From: a virus
IMG/VR virus record: IMGVR_UViG_3300036861_001052
Span: 1-64,000 of that record
Reading direction: 5' to 3' (one strand)
DNA: 64,000 bases
Shown here: piece after piece, positions 15,739-22,960 of the stretch
Position numbering within the stretch: the first letter of the stretch is position 1
Layout of the letters: each line of letters begins with the position of its first letter
Program-made: the position numbers and the translations under genes
Notes under the pieces: generated by a model
The model's input: only the letters and a program-made list of their open reading frames with translations
What the model was told of the DNA's origin: nothing
Database searches by the model: none

Positions 15739-15771
15739 GGCTAATTCTACCTTCTAGATCCCCATGCTAAC

Positions 15772-16350
15772 ATGCCCCACGTGGACAGACGCTGGCTCCT
15801 CGGAGGGCTACTCATTGCGGGCGGCGTAGGCCTCGTAGCCGCCGCGACGCGGCGCCCGAAGCTCAGCGAAAAGAGCCGGGTTCTGCTCATCGGCGATTCC
15901 ATGGCCGTGGGGCTCGATCCCCACATGCGAGAGCTCGCCGAGGAGAGCGGCATCGAAGCGTACGCCGCGCGCGCTACGGTCGGGACCCGGATCGATCAGT
16001 GGGCGTCGAGCTCCGCGCTCGACAAGGAGCTCGAGAGCTTTCAGCCGACTCTCATTCTCGTCTCGCTCGGCACGAACGACGAAGCGCTCGGCGAGGGCGC
16101 GGCCGACCGGCAAGAGCTCTACCTCGACGAGCTTCTAGAAAAGCTCATGGCTACGGGCGCCGAGGTTGTTTGGATCTTGCCGCCGGCCTTACCGTTTCCG
16201 ACGCACGGCGTGACGGAGCTCATTCGCGACAAGGCGCCGTTTTACTTCACGAGCGACCGGCTCGACATCCCGCGCTCTCCCGACGGTCTTCACCCGAACG
16301 CCGCCGGCTACGCGGGCTGGAGCGGGGCCATCTGGAGGTGGCTCTCGTAA
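15772..16350 (+). CDS. SGNH/GDSL-type hydrolase with N-terminal membrane anchor
   Basis: A 192-residue protein. An N-terminal helix (LLGGLLIAGGVGLVAAA) acts as anchor or signal. Block I is LLIGDSMAVGLDPHM with the nucleophilic Ser, block III is LVSLGTNDEAL, and block V DGLHPNAAGY supplies the Asp/His. The family removes acyl or acetyl groups from glycans and lipids. In a phage it may deacetylate host capsule or peptidoglycan. ATG 15772 is used; GTG 15781 is an alternative. The stop overlaps the next ATG. Confidence 0.85.
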   Translation: MPHVDRRWLLGGLLIAGGVGLVAAATRRPKLSEKSRVLLIGDSMAVGLDPHMRELAEESGIEAYAARATVGTRIDQWASSSALDKELESFQPTLILVSLGTNDEALGEGAADRQELYLDELLEKLMATGAEVVWILPPALPFPTHGVTELIRDKAPFYFTSDRLDIPRSPDGLHPNAAGYAGWSGAIWRWLS

Positions 16351-16724
16351 TGGCGAAACCAGGGGAGATGCCCGGGTTTTTCGACCGGTACTCCGTCGGC
16401 CACGCCGCGCTCGGCTGCGTGTTCGAGGCGTCACGAATCCCCGCGCCCATCGCGCTCGGCTCCCACGTGCTCTTCGAGATGGTCGAGGACGACGCGAAGA
16501 CGCTCCTGAAGCCGCTCTTCCCCGACACGCGGCCAGAGTCCCTCGAAAACCACACGGGAGACGTCGTGGCGTTCGCGGCGGGCTACTACGCGACGCGCGT
16601 GCTCCGAGGCAGCATCGACAGCGAGCTCCTCTTGAGCGCGTTCGTGGGGCTCGGAGCGGCGATCTGGATGTGGGCACTTCTTCGGGGCCCGGGCGGCGCG
16701 CCGCGCCCCGGGCCGGAGTTTTAG
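16350..16724 (+). CDS. Integral membrane protein
   Basis: A 124-residue protein from ATG 16350 (one base shared with the previous TAA). Predicted membrane segments are at about residues 25-48 (ALGCVFEASRIPAPIALGSH) and 95-113 (LLSAFVGLGAAIWMWALL). Between them TRPESLENHTGDVVAFAAGY looks like a conserved polar loop. It may be linked functionally to the preceding hydrolase. No family assigned. Confidence 0.6.
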   Translation: MAKPGEMPGFFDRYSVGHAALGCVFEASRIPAPIALGSHVLFEMVEDDAKTLLKPLFPDTRPESLENHTGDVVAFAAGYYATRVLRGSIDSELLLSAFVGLGAAIWMWALLRGPGGAPRPGPEF

Positions 16725-16731
16725 GCGGCCC

Positions 16732-17109
16732 GTGTCGGAACGCGACCCGGCCGTCGACAAGGCAATCGAAGATGCGCTCGATCAGCTTTTCCGCATGGAA
16801 AAGCTCCTCACGAAGATCGATCGGAACAAGATCCTGTCCGCCCTCGAAAACCTGAAGAAGGCCCTCGGGGGCATCGAGGACCTCCAAGAAGCGCTCGAGG
16901 CGATCCCCCATACCGAGCTCGACATGCGAATGGCGCGCCTCCGAATTCAGGCCATAACGGGCCTCCAGCCGCCGTCTCTCGCCTCCGACCCCGACCGGAC
17001 GCCCGTCGAGCACATGCAGGTACGAAGACCCTCCTCGTCGACGTTCAAGGCGAGGGGCGAGACCCAGCCGGGCCTCGGCACGAGGATCCCACATCCGAAG
17101 AAACCATGA
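16732..17109 (+). CDS. Helical hypothetical protein
   Basis: A 125-residue protein from GTG 16732. Residues 5-75 are strongly helical with repeating charged/hydrophobic spacing (DKAIEDALDQLFRMEKLLTK, LKKALGGIEDLQEALEAI). The last 50 residues are disordered and rich in Pro, Arg and Ser. It resembles small phage structural or accessory proteins but has no assignable function. The operator-like dyad lies just downstream. Confidence 0.55.
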   Translation: MSERDPAVDKAIEDALDQLFRMEKLLTKIDRNKILSALENLKKALGGIEDLQEALEAIPHTELDMRMARLRIQAITGLQPPSLASDPDRTPVEHMQVRRPSSSTFKARGETQPGLGTRIPHPKKP

Positions 17110-17114
17110 TCCCT

Positions 17115-17141
17115 ATTGGCTAGCACTGCTAGCCGTGCTAG
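17115..17141 (+). promoter_or_regulatory. Operator-like dyad upstream of a ribbon-helix-helix-like gene
   Basis: GGCTAGC (17118-17124) and GCTAGCC (17128-17134) form a perfect dyad with a 3-base centre. A second overlapping dyad CTAGC-CGT-GCTAG occupies 17129-17141, giving three half-sites spaced about 9 bases apart. The 20 bases from 17115 match, with one difference, the site at 59878-59897 read leftward, where the site overlaps a -10 box. It lies 17 bases before GTG 17159, so autoregulation is likely if that gene encodes the binder. Confidence 0.65.
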
Positions 17142-17158
17142 GGCTGTCTGTAAGCCAC

Positions 17159-17344
17159 GTGACCGACGATAACCCCGATCGGGGCCTTTCTCGAAACCGG
17201 CGGGGCGTCTACCTCAGGATCCCGGTCCTCTTGTACGACAAGCTCCTACGCCTGGTCGCCGCCAAGACCGCGAAAGGACGCCAAGCCTCCGTGAATAGCG
17301 TCGTGATTTCCCTCATCGAGGATGCCGATGAGCCGGCGGCCTAG
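17159..17344 (+). CDS. Possible ribbon-helix-helix DNA-binding protein
   Basis: A 61-residue protein from GTG 17159; GTG 17135 would lie inside the operator. A short basic N-terminus leads to GVYLRIPVLLYDKLLRLVAA, a beta strand followed by helix, and then VNSVVISLIEDADE, the second helix. This is the size and order of an Arc/CopG-type fold. The dyad array immediately upstream strengthens a regulator call. Confidence is limited because such short folds are hard to recognise. Confidence 0.5.
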   Translation: MTDDNPDRGLSRNRRGVYLRIPVLLYDKLLRLVAAKTAKGRQASVNSVVISLIEDADEPAA

Positions 17345-17371
17345 ACCCCCCTCGGACCCTGGGGTGATGAA

Positions 17372-17641
17372 GTGACGGACGGCAAGCGCTACCGGGCGTA
17401 CCTCATGAAGTTCGAGCCGAAGTGGCCGCCGATGTCGGAGGCCTTCGTCGATCGGGTGATGCGGGAGGCGGACTTCTGTATGGAAGCTCCGCGAGGGCTC
17501 AAGGTCGGCGAGACCTTCCGCGTTTCCGGGATCACCCAACTCGGCGAGAACGGCTCCTCGCCGCGCTTCGGCGTCCGCATGAAGGTCGTCGAGCTTCACC
17601 ACTTCGGCAAGGTCGCCACGGTCGAGGAGGCGCCAGAATGA
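17372..17641 (+). CDS. Hypothetical small protein
   Basis: An 89-residue protein from GTG 17372, with an AGGAG-free but plausible context. A helix (PMSEAFVDRVMREADFCME) is followed by a beta-rich C-terminus (LKVGETFRVSGITQLGENG, RFGVRMKVVELHHFG). It is compact and soluble, with no recognised family. Confidence 0.5.
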   Translation: MTDGKRYRAYLMKFEPKWPPMSEAFVDRVMREADFCMEAPRGLKVGETFRVSGITQLGENGSSPRFGVRMKVVELHHFGKVATVEEAPE

Positions 17642-17727
17642 TGGCGGTTCAAACTGACGGGATCGACTACTGGCTTGCGGTCCAGCGCCCCCTGTTTCCT
17701 GCCCTCATGAACATTGAAGGAGACACG

Positions 17728-18105
17728 ATGAACAACATGAAGGTGATCGCGAAACGAGACGATGTCCTGACCGCCCTCCGCACGAACAGAGAAGAGCACC
17801 AGCAGATCCTGAAGGAGGCCCGCGCGGGCTACGTGCAGAAGGCGAGAGAGGCCCTATCCAAGCGCCTCGACCAGCTCGCGAGCGGAAAGCTCCTGGCGCT
17901 TCACTTCGACCTCGTCCTGCCGAGCGACTACACGAAGGAGTACGACGCGGCCATCCGGATGCTCGAGCTCCACCAGGAAGACACCGTAACGCTCGACGAA
18001 TCCATGGTGCGCTGCCTCGTCCTGAACGAGTGGGGCTGGATGAGCGGCTTTCTCACCTCGAACTCCGCCTACTCGAACACGGCCCGATCGAAGCTCTCGG
18101 AGTAG
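17728..18105 (+). CDS. Conserved phage protein of unknown function
   Basis: A 125-residue protein. I chose ATG 17728 because GAAGGAG (17716-17722) is ideally spaced; the in-frame ATG 17638 overlapping the previous stop would add 30 residues. The order LTALRTNREEHQQILKEARA, then SKRLDQLASGK, then LVLPSDYTKEYDAAIRMLEL, then TVTLDESMVRCLVLNEWGW and TSNSAY matches a very widespread phage family ('L...l..NR..H...f..A...Y'). Its role is not known. The match is recalled, not searched. Confidence 0.75.
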   Translation: MNNMKVIAKRDDVLTALRTNREEHQQILKEARAGYVQKAREALSKRLDQLASGKLLALHFDLVLPSDYTKEYDAAIRMLELHQEDTVTLDESMVRCLVLNEWGWMSGFLTSNSAYSNTARSKLSE

Positions 18106-18106
18106 C

Positions 18107-18841
18107 TTGTCCCTCACGCGCGTCACGATCTCGGGCGCCGACGACGGCGTGGATCCTGCGGAGCTCGCTCGGCTCTCTGCCGAGTTTCCGTTCGTGGAGT
18201 GGGGGATCCTCTACTCCGCGAAGCGGAACGGTGAGCCTCGTTACCCCTCGCTCGGCTGGCGCGTTCGGCTCGGCAAGATCGAGACCCGCATGCAGCTCTC
18301 GCTGCATCTTTGCGGCCAAGTTGCGAGGGACGTGCTCGAGGGGGACACGGAACTCATCGGGACCGTCGACGACGACTACCAGCGGATCCAGGTCAACGGC
18401 TGGCAGCCGTCGGGGCAGGAGTTTCGGTCGGTCGTCCTCGGCGAGAGCCGAGAATTCATTTTACAGGCGCGATGCGAAGAGGATTTGCCTCGGGCGTCTC
18501 TCGAGATCTCGGCAATCGAAGCCGAGGTGCCCTCCGAATGGACCGGGGCGGTCTCGGTGCTCTACGACGTTTCCGGAGGTCAAGGCATCACTCCGCCGTC
18601 CTGGCCGACCCATCGACTCCCCATGCGCTTCGGCTGGGGCCGACTCGGCTACGCTGGCGGCATCGGTCCTGACAATGTGGTCGCCGTCCTGCTGGCCATA
18701 GGCGCCGTCCCTCAGGACTTCTGGATCGACATGGAGAGCGGAGTCCGGACGGACGACAAGTTCGATCTAGCAAAGGTGCGCCGCGTCCTCGATCTCGCCG
18801 AGCCGTTCGTGAGACACGGACAAGACCTGAGAAGGAGCTAA
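18107..18841 (+). CDS. TIM-barrel protein resembling phosphoribosylanthranilate isomerase
   Basis: A 244-residue protein from TTG 18107. Strand-like motifs appear in barrel order: RVTISGADDGVDP, FVEWGILYS, LSLHLCGQVARD, RIQVNGWQ, GAVSVLYDVSGGQG, FGWGRLGYAGGIGPDNV and FWIDMESGVRTDD. The pattern Gly-Gly-Ile-Gly-Pro-Asn, with an Asp-x-Glu-Ser-Gly strand near the end, is what TrpF-like barrels use for phosphate and substrate. Related proteins occur in phages and bacteria outside trp operons. A role in tryptophan synthesis is unlikely; binding of a phosphorylated sugar or nucleotide is an inference. Confidence 0.65.
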   Translation: MSLTRVTISGADDGVDPAELARLSAEFPFVEWGILYSAKRNGEPRYPSLGWRVRLGKIETRMQLSLHLCGQVARDVLEGDTELIGTVDDDYQRIQVNGWQPSGQEFRSVVLGESREFILQARCEEDLPRASLEISAIEAEVPSEWTGAVSVLYDVSGGQGITPPSWPTHRLPMRFGWGRLGYAGGIGPDNVVAVLLAIGAVPQDFWIDMESGVRTDDKFDLAKVRRVLDLAEPFVRHGQDLRRS

Positions 18842-18846
18842 ACCCC

Positions 18847-19203
18847 GTGGGAGCCCACCTTATCGACGGCGAGTTTCAGTCCGACAAGTACCCGACGTGT
18901 CCGCGCGGCAAGGTGCCGCTCAGCGTGAAGGACCGGACGGCCCAAGACCTCCTCTGGGAGTACGCGCAGAGGCGGCGCCTGGTCGACGCGGAGTTTTCCG
19001 ACGATCTGGAAGCAGCGCTCAAGGCCGCGGGGTTCGTGCCGCCGGACAAGAGGTTTTGGTTTTGCATAGGCGACGTCGTCCGCCACAAGCAGACGCGACG
19101 CACTGGGACCGTTAACCGAGTCGTCCCCGATACGGGTGAGCTCTGGATCGACCACACCGGGCCCTACGACCCATCGCAGTTCATTCTGCTCGCGGCCAAA
19201 TGA
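18847..19203 (+). CDS. Conserved hypothetical protein
   Basis: A 118-residue protein from GTG 18847. The N-terminal segment QSDKYPTCPRGKVPLSVKD and following helix DLLWEYAQRRRLVDAEFSDD look like a conserved small family. The C-terminal half holds FCIGDVVRHKQTRRTGTVN, a beta-barrel-like segment resembling KOW/Tudor folds. It overlaps the next ATG by 4 bases. Function unknown. Confidence 0.6.
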   Translation: MGAHLIDGEFQSDKYPTCPRGKVPLSVKDRTAQDLLWEYAQRRRLVDAEFSDDLEAALKAAGFVPPDKRFWFCIGDVVRHKQTRRTGTVNRVVPDTGELWIDHTGPYDPSQFILLAAK

Positions 19204-19352
19204 CACTCTTCGACACCCTGAACGCCATCCTGGTTCTTCTTTGCCTCGCGATCCTTGCGACAGGAGGGCTAGTTGGGCTCGTCTGGGCACTCGCCGAATG
19301 CGCCGTCGTGTGGCTCTTCTTGCGCGCGACGCGCGGCGGCTGGGGGCACTAG
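19200..19352 (+). CDS. 50-residue single-pass membrane protein
   Basis: ATG 19200 overlaps the previous TGA; the TAG shares a base with the next GTG. The product is almost entirely hydrophobic (LVLLCLAILATGGLVGLVWA, then CAVVWLFLRATR) and predicts one long or two short transmembrane helices. Size and hydrophobicity fit a holin-like or other small phage membrane protein, but this is only an inference. Confidence 0.55.
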   Translation: MTLFDTLNAILVLLCLAILATGGLVGLVWALAECAVVWLFLRATRGGWGH

Positions 19353-19702
19353 TGAAGCGCACACCGAAACGCCGTCCTAAAGCGCGGCATCCCATGCAAC
19401 CTGTCATCGTCGACGAGCACGGGATCCACCGGTTCAAGGAAAACAAGATCGTGAGCTGGCTTCTGGATGTTAGAGGCCCCAAGTCCCTGAACGACATTGC
19501 CCTCCAGGGGTTTCCTCGTGAGGACGAGGAGCAATTCGCCCAGCTCATCGGCTACTCGGTGAGCGGCGCCTGCGATCTCTCGTACATGAGCGCCGACGTG
19601 TGCAATGCCGCGTTCAAGGAGTCCTGCCGTATCAGGGAGGCTAGCTCAAAGGCCAATCTCCCGCCCAGACGCCGGGCCCAGAAGCGGGGGCGGCGTTCGT
19701 GA
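19352..19702 (+). CDS. Conserved phage protein ('GYSVSG' family)
   Basis: A 116-residue protein from GTG 19352. The core reads DEHGIHRFKENKIVSWLLD, then SLNDIALQGFPREDEEQFAQ, then LIGYSVSGACDLSYMS. This combination of RFk.N.iV..LLD, EDqeQFAQLIGYSVSG and LSY is conserved in a large number of tailed phages, where it is of unknown function. The C-terminus is strongly basic. The family is recalled, not searched. Confidence 0.75.
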   Translation: MKRTPKRRPKARHPMQPVIVDEHGIHRFKENKIVSWLLDVRGPKSLNDIALQGFPREDEEQFAQLIGYSVSGACDLSYMSADVCNAAFKESCRIREASSKANLPPRRRAQKRGRRS

Positions 19703-19962
19703 TCCGCTTGATTCGTGAGGCCTATGCGCGCTTCCTTTTCCGGAAGTGGGACCGTGACTTCTACGCTGCAGAGAGACGGATGCGAGGATGCGCCCACGCC
19801 CGCACGGGCTTCGTCGACGTTGGCGTAGTGTACGAAAAATGCCGTGACTGCTGGGCACTTCGGGTGCCGGCTTTCGACGGGTCCGAAGCGCTACACTGGA
19901 CCCCGAACTCGGCGTCACCGAGACGGTCGCGCTGGGTGAGCGCGCCGGGAGAGAGCGCATGA
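19699..19962 (+). CDS. Hypothetical small protein with Cys/His pattern
   Basis: An 87-residue protein from GTG 19699 (GTGA overlap). The N-terminal basic helix (LIREAYARFLFRKWDRDFYA) is followed by GCAHARTGFVDVGVVYEKCRDC, where Cys/His residues could coordinate zinc. The C-terminal 25 residues look disordered. Its stop overlaps the macro-domain ATG. Confidence 0.5.
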   Translation: MIRLIREAYARFLFRKWDRDFYAAERRMRGCAHARTGFVDVGVVYEKCRDCWALRVPAFDGSEALHWTPNSASPRRSRWVSAPGESA

Positions 19963-20468
19963 TCCGCTTCGTCCAAAAAGGCTCCCTCTTCGGCTCCGAG
20001 ATGCAAACCCTCGTAAACCCCGTGAACCGGGTCGGAGTCTCCGGCGCGGGCCTCGCCAAGGACTTCAAGCGGCGCTGGCCGGACATGCATCGCGACTACG
20101 CCGCGGCCTGCAAGGATAAGACGATGGGGGCTCTCCGGCTCTCGTGGACCTTTCCGCACGTCCACATGGTGCTCTGCTTCGTTACGAAGGAGCACTGGCG
20201 AAACCCCTCGACTCTCGAGCTCATAGAACAGGGCCTCACCGAGTTTGCTGCCTCGGCCTGGATCAAAGACGGCACGATCACCAGCATCGCCTTTCCCGCG
20301 CTCGGCTGCGGCAACGGTGGCCTCGACTGGAAGGACGTCAGGCCGCTCATGACGCGGTATCTCGAGCCCCTCGATCTGCCGCTCGAGATCTACGAGCCGA
20401 TAGACCGAGCCGCTCTCGCTCGCTCGCGCGAGCGCGGTCCCTACCGCCGCAGAACGCAGGTCTTCTAG
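19959..20468 (+). CDS. Macro-domain protein, DarG-like (ADP-ribosyl binding or removal)
   Basis: A 169-residue protein. The ligand loop LVNPVNRVGVSGAGLAKDF (residues 18-36) has the Asn and Gly pattern of macro domains, followed by HMVLCFVTKEHWRNPSTLE and the second loop FPALGCGNGGLDW, with the GCGNGGL turn typical of DarG-type domains. Such domains bind or hydrolyse ADP-ribose on DNA or protein. In phages they can counter DarT-type DNA ADP-ribosylation defence, which is a reasonable but untested inference here. Its stop and that of the convergent fibre fragment share bases. Confidence 0.8.
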   Translation: MIRFVQKGSLFGSEMQTLVNPVNRVGVSGAGLAKDFKRRWPDMHRDYAAACKDKTMGALRLSWTFPHVHMVLCFVTKEHWRNPSTLELIEQGLTEFAASAWIKDGTITSIAFPALGCGNGGLDWKDVRPLMTRYLEPLDLPLEIYEPIDRAALARSRERGPYRRRTQVF

Positions 20469-20713
20469 CCCCCGAGCGGGAAGAGCGCGCCGTTAGACTG
20501 GGAGACGCAGTCGGCGCTAAATTCGGTCGCCCGGAGCGTCGCTGCCACGCCGGGCGCAAAGCCACCGAGGTTCGTGCCACCTACTAGGAGCGGGGCAGAC
20601 GACGTGTAGAGGAGCCACACCGTGACGGTCGCTGGATCGACGCCGTCGGGGATCGTGACCGCGGCCGAGCCCGCCATGCTGTCCCACTGCACGTCCGATT
20701 GGTTCTCGCCGAC
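20465..20713 (-). pseudogene. 3' fragment of a fibre-domain gene split by a transposon
   Basis: This segment encodes the last 82 codons (including stop) of a structural protein whose 5' part is at 24497-25216. Reading across the deleted transposon restores one uninterrupted frame: ...SRIPPAVG joins ENQSDVQWDSMAG, ending NGALFPLGG. An open frame from ATG 20782 exists but its first 23 codons lie in the transposon end, so it is probably not a native start. The fragment may still be translated as a truncated protein. Confidence 0.8.
20708..20713. repeat. Target-site duplication, left copy
   Basis: GCCGAC directly abuts the left terminal inverted repeat and recurs at 24497-24502 next to the right one. 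Removing the element and one copy restores the fibre gene frame, which supports the assignment. Confidence 0.75.
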
Positions 20714-20770
20714 GGGGCTTTGCCCGCTAATCGCCACCTGCCCGGCAATTGCTCCGGCTGCCCGACAATT
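20714..20770 (+). repeat. Left terminal inverted repeat
   Basis: Starts GGGGCTTTGCCCG and continues with two CAATT-containing blocks spaced 20 bases apart (gcccggCAATTgc, gcccgaCAATTcg). Read from the other end, the right terminus has the same GGGCTTTGCCCG start and two AATT blocks. The paired blocks are candidate transposase-binding sites. Confidence 0.65.
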
Positions 20771-20786
20771 CGAGATGGTCATCTGG

Positions 20787-21182
20787 TCATCGCCCTCTCC
20801 ATTCTTTCAGGTACTCGACGTACTCGTCTTCTGTGTGGCCGGGCTTTGGGTACGGCCATGACTCGGTGTCGTGCCGGCAGATGCGCTCGCCGGTAGGAAA
20901 CGTCTCGATAAACCACTCAGGGACACGTTCGCCGCATCTCGTGCAGGTCACATGACCGGCGGGGCTGCCTTTGCGTTCCGTACCGCGCCGACCCCACAGC
21001 CATAGGATGACCGAAAGGACTAGGAAAAACACGGAGACAGTGCCCAGCCAATTCCATGTCCACCAGGCAACGCTTGCGGCAGGAGCAACGTTCTTGATCA
21101 CGCTGACACCTCCGGTCGCCGCGGCAAGAAATACCGATACGATTGCTGCCCAGGACGCGGTGGGCCTAGTCTCTGGCGCCAC
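20787..21182 (-). CDS. Two-helix membrane protein with zinc-binding tail
   Basis: A 131-residue protein. Two membrane helices (SWAAIVSVFLAAATGGVSVI and LGTVSVFFLVLSVILWLWG) are followed by RRGTERKG and a C-terminal CTRCGERVPEWF...CRHD, a probable Cys/His metal site. The start overlaps the end of the XRE regulator gene, so the pair forms a leftward operon in the transposon. It may be a sensor or accessory membrane protein. Confidence 0.6.
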   Translation of the reverse strand: MAPETRPTASWAAIVSVFLAAATGGVSVIKNVAPAASVAWWTWNWLGTVSVFFLVLSVILWLWGRRGTERKGSPAGHVTCTRCGERVPEWFIETFPTGERICRHDTESWPYPKPGHTEDEYVEYLKEWRGR

Positions 21183-21528
21183 GCTTCTGCCCTCTGCGAT
21201 ACTCCCGGATCACTCCGCGGAGCATTCCGCGCACCGCGGGCATCGCCGCCGCAGGCACCGACTCCAGTAGAGCCACCATCGGATCTTTTTCTTCGTTCGG
21301 GAGCGCCGTCTCGCCGAAGAGCGCTCCGACTGGAAGCCTGAATGCGCGGGAGAGGCGAACCAGAGTCCCCACCGCCGGTAGCCGCTCGCCACGTTCGAGA
21401 AAACTTACGTACTCGACACTCAAGTCTAGTTTCTCGGCCAGTACAGCCTGGGACCAGCCCGCGCGGCTCCGACACGAGCGGACCGCTCTGCCTATCTGTT
21501 TGGCTGCTTTCTGTTCGATGTCGTCCAT
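21166..21528 (-). CDS. XRE-family transcriptional regulator
   Basis: A 120-residue protein from ATG 21528. Residues 10-65 hold a helix-turn-helix: IGRAVRSCRSRAGWSQAVLA, EKLDLSVEYVSFLERGERLP, VGTLVRLSRAFRLPVG. This is the classic HTH_3 pattern with 'GWSQ..LA...dLS..yvS..E.G...P...tL..L...'. The C-terminal 45 residues are helical. A dyad at 21590-21610 in the divergent promoter region is the likely target, controlling itself and the lipoprotein gene. Confidence 0.85.
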   Translation of the reverse strand: MDDIEQKAAKQIGRAVRSCRSRAGWSQAVLAEKLDLSVEYVSFLERGERLPAVGTLVRLSRAFRLPVGALFGETALPNEEKDPMVALLESVPAAAMPAVRGMLRGVIREYRRGQKRGARD

Positions 21529-21586
21529 TTCCGGGCAATGGAGCCCGGGGCGTCGACGACACGCGATGGACCGCCAGTACAGACCA

Positions 21587-21615
21587 TAGACACGTACTAC
21601 AAGTGCGTGTATCCA
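21587..21615 (+). promoter_or_regulatory. Divergent promoter region with dyad operator
   Basis: ACACG-ACT and AGT-CGTGT half-sites form an imperfect 21-bp dyad at 21590-21610, between the XRE gene and the lipoprotein gene. A rightward TAGACA (21587-21592) lies 17 bases from TATCCA (21610-21615), so a repressor bound to the dyad would cover the whole promoter. The promoter boxes are weak matches and inferred. Confidence 0.45.
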
Positions 21616-21637
21616 TGTCGATCCAAACGGGAGGCAC

Positions 21638-22423
21638 ATGATGGCTAAACGCGACTTGATGGGCTTTATGGCTGTATTCCTGCTTGGTTGTGGGGGCTCG
21701 GATGCTCCGAATGCGCCCGGCGCCGGTGGCGCCAATGTCGCGACAGGCGGTTCCACGTCCGCTGGCGGTGTCGCGACCGGGGGCGCTGCCGGTGCTGCCA
21801 CCGATACCGGTGGCGTCGCGAGCACAGGCGGGGCGCCCGGCAACGGCGGCGCGGGAGGAAGCGTTTCGAGCGGCGGCACAATAGCCACCGGCGGAGCGGC
21901 ACCGACAACGGGTGGCGTCCCAGGAACTGGCGGCGCTCCTAGCTGCCCAGTGAGCCTCCAGTGCGGCACTGCTTGCTGTAATCCCTTGGCCGTCTGCTAC
22001 GACGACGGGGCCGGGAACATGAGCTGCGCCGTGGCCTGCAGCCGAAACTCCGAGTGCCCAGGAGCAACGCCCGTCTGCACACTGTTCGCCGACGGCTCGT
22101 CCGGCTGCACACCAGACCTCGGTGGTCTCCAACGATGCGAAACAGCAGCCGACTGCTCTACCGGAGCATGCGCACCGAATGTGGATACGTCCGGAAACCC
22201 AATCGGACCGTTCATTTGTGTGCCGAACGACGGCGCCGCATACCACGGGTGCCACGGCCTTCTGACGACGTGCTCGGCGCCGTACTGCTGCTTCACGGAC
22301 GGGAACGACAACCAATTCTGTGCGACGGCGTGCGTGAACGATTCCCAGTGCGGCGCAGCGCATTGCCGGTCGCTCAGCAACGCGAACACGACCTGTTCCG
22401 CGACAATGGGCTGCGCCCCGTAG
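21638..22423 (+). CDS. Gly-rich, Cys-rich lipoprotein
   Basis: A 261-residue protein; GGGAGG precedes ATG 21638. The signal peptide ends in the lipobox VFLLGCGG. Residues 25-105 are Gly/Ala/Thr repeats, then a Cys-rich module (CGTACCNPLAVC, CAVACSRNSEC, CETAADCSTGAC, CCFTDGNDNQFC) with about 20 cysteines in paired spacing. It is likely an outer-membrane or surface lipoprotein of myxobacterial type carried as cargo. It may protect the host cell or mask a receptor (superinfection exclusion), which is only an inference. Confidence 0.8.
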   Translation: MMAKRDLMGFMAVFLLGCGGSDAPNAPGAGGANVATGGSTSAGGVATGGAAGAATDTGGVASTGGAPGNGGAGGSVSSGGTIATGGAAPTTGGVPGTGGAPSCPVSLQCGTACCNPLAVCYDDGAGNMSCAVACSRNSECPGATPVCTLFADGSSGCTPDLGGLQRCETAADCSTGACAPNVDTSGNPIGPFICVPNDGAAYHGCHGLLTTCSAPYCCFTDGNDNQFCATACVNDSQCGAAHCRSLSNANTTCSATMGCAP

Positions 22424-22704
22424 ACTCCGGCAGCTAGGGGGGCGCCGCCGGCAACGCGCATTTGTCGTGTCACGACGATTGCGCGACATACTTTTTGACT
22501 TCGTCTGGGGCATGGAGAGATGGGGGTATAGAAATAGATAGATGGCCGACCTAGGTCGGCCACGACGGGCATCGCGAGCGTTAGTGGCGCTCGGATTGAT
22601 GACCCGAACGGAGGAGTCATGTGCACCCCCCACAGACGGGTCACTCCGTCGCGGCCAACCTGCGTCGGCCGTCTCGTTCTGCCCCCGGAGCAGCGGCGTG
22701 AGCG
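22424..22704. other. Gene-free gap in the transposon with a 20-bp palindrome
   Basis: No supported gene lies here. Besides the terminator it contains a perfect 20-bp palindrome at 22543-22562 (TGGCCGACCT and its complement) preceded by an AT-rich run ggtatagaaatagatagatg. A binding site for one of the element's DNA-binding proteins is possible. A GACCCG...CGGGTC inverted pair flanks 22600-22640. Confidence 0.5.
22455..22485 (+). terminator. Hairpin after the lipoprotein gene
   Basis: CGCGCA (22455-22460) pairs with TGCGCG (22480-22485), and inside GTCGTG pairs with CACGAC. A T-rich stretch (acatacttttt) follows. Position 30 bases after the lipoprotein stop suggests a terminator, with the T-run somewhat displaced. 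Confidence 0.55.
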
Positions 22705-22872
22705 CTAGTTCATACCGGCGGCACGGCCCGCTACCCAACGGATCCAATTGCTCAAGTCGCGGCCCTCGCGCTCCGCAGCTTTCACGAAGGCTTCTTTCTC
22801 GGCATCGGTCAGGCGCAGACGGATCGACGCTTCTTTCCGGTCGCCTTTTGGTTTTCGACGCTTCGTCGCCAT
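22705..22872 (-). CDS. CopG/MobC-like small DNA-binding protein
   Basis: A 55-residue protein from ATG 22872 (an upstream in-frame start at 22950 would overlap the transposase promoter). A basic N-terminus is followed by ASIRLRLTDAEKEAFVKAAE and REGRDLSNWIRWVAG. The strand, helix and 'dLS.WIR' end are typical of ribbon-helix-helix plasmid or mobile-element proteins. It may repress the divergent transposase gene; a TGTGGCCACA palindrome at 22882-22891 sits just upstream. Confidence 0.65.
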   Translation of the reverse strand: MATKRRKPKGDRKEASIRLRLTDAEKEAFVKAAEREGRDLSNWIRWVAGRAAGMN

Positions 22873-22881
22873 GTGGCCCAG

Positions 22882-22891
22882 TGTGGCCACA
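22882..22891. promoter_or_regulatory. Palindrome between CopG-like and transposase genes
   Basis: TGTGGCCACA is a perfect 10-bp palindrome, with a further gtggcc copy six bases away, in the 88-base gap between divergent genes. Candidate operator; no binding evidence. Confidence 0.4.
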
Positions 22892-22960
22892 GTGGAATAC
22901 GCGGTCAAGAGGAATCGTTTGCTCGCGCCCGTCGTATCTTGTGGCAACACCGGAGATACA

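Noticed and set aside
17135-17158. GTG 17135 as start of the RHH-like gene
   Set aside because: It lies within the operator dyads; GTG 17159 places the operator upstream and gives a normal short N-terminus.
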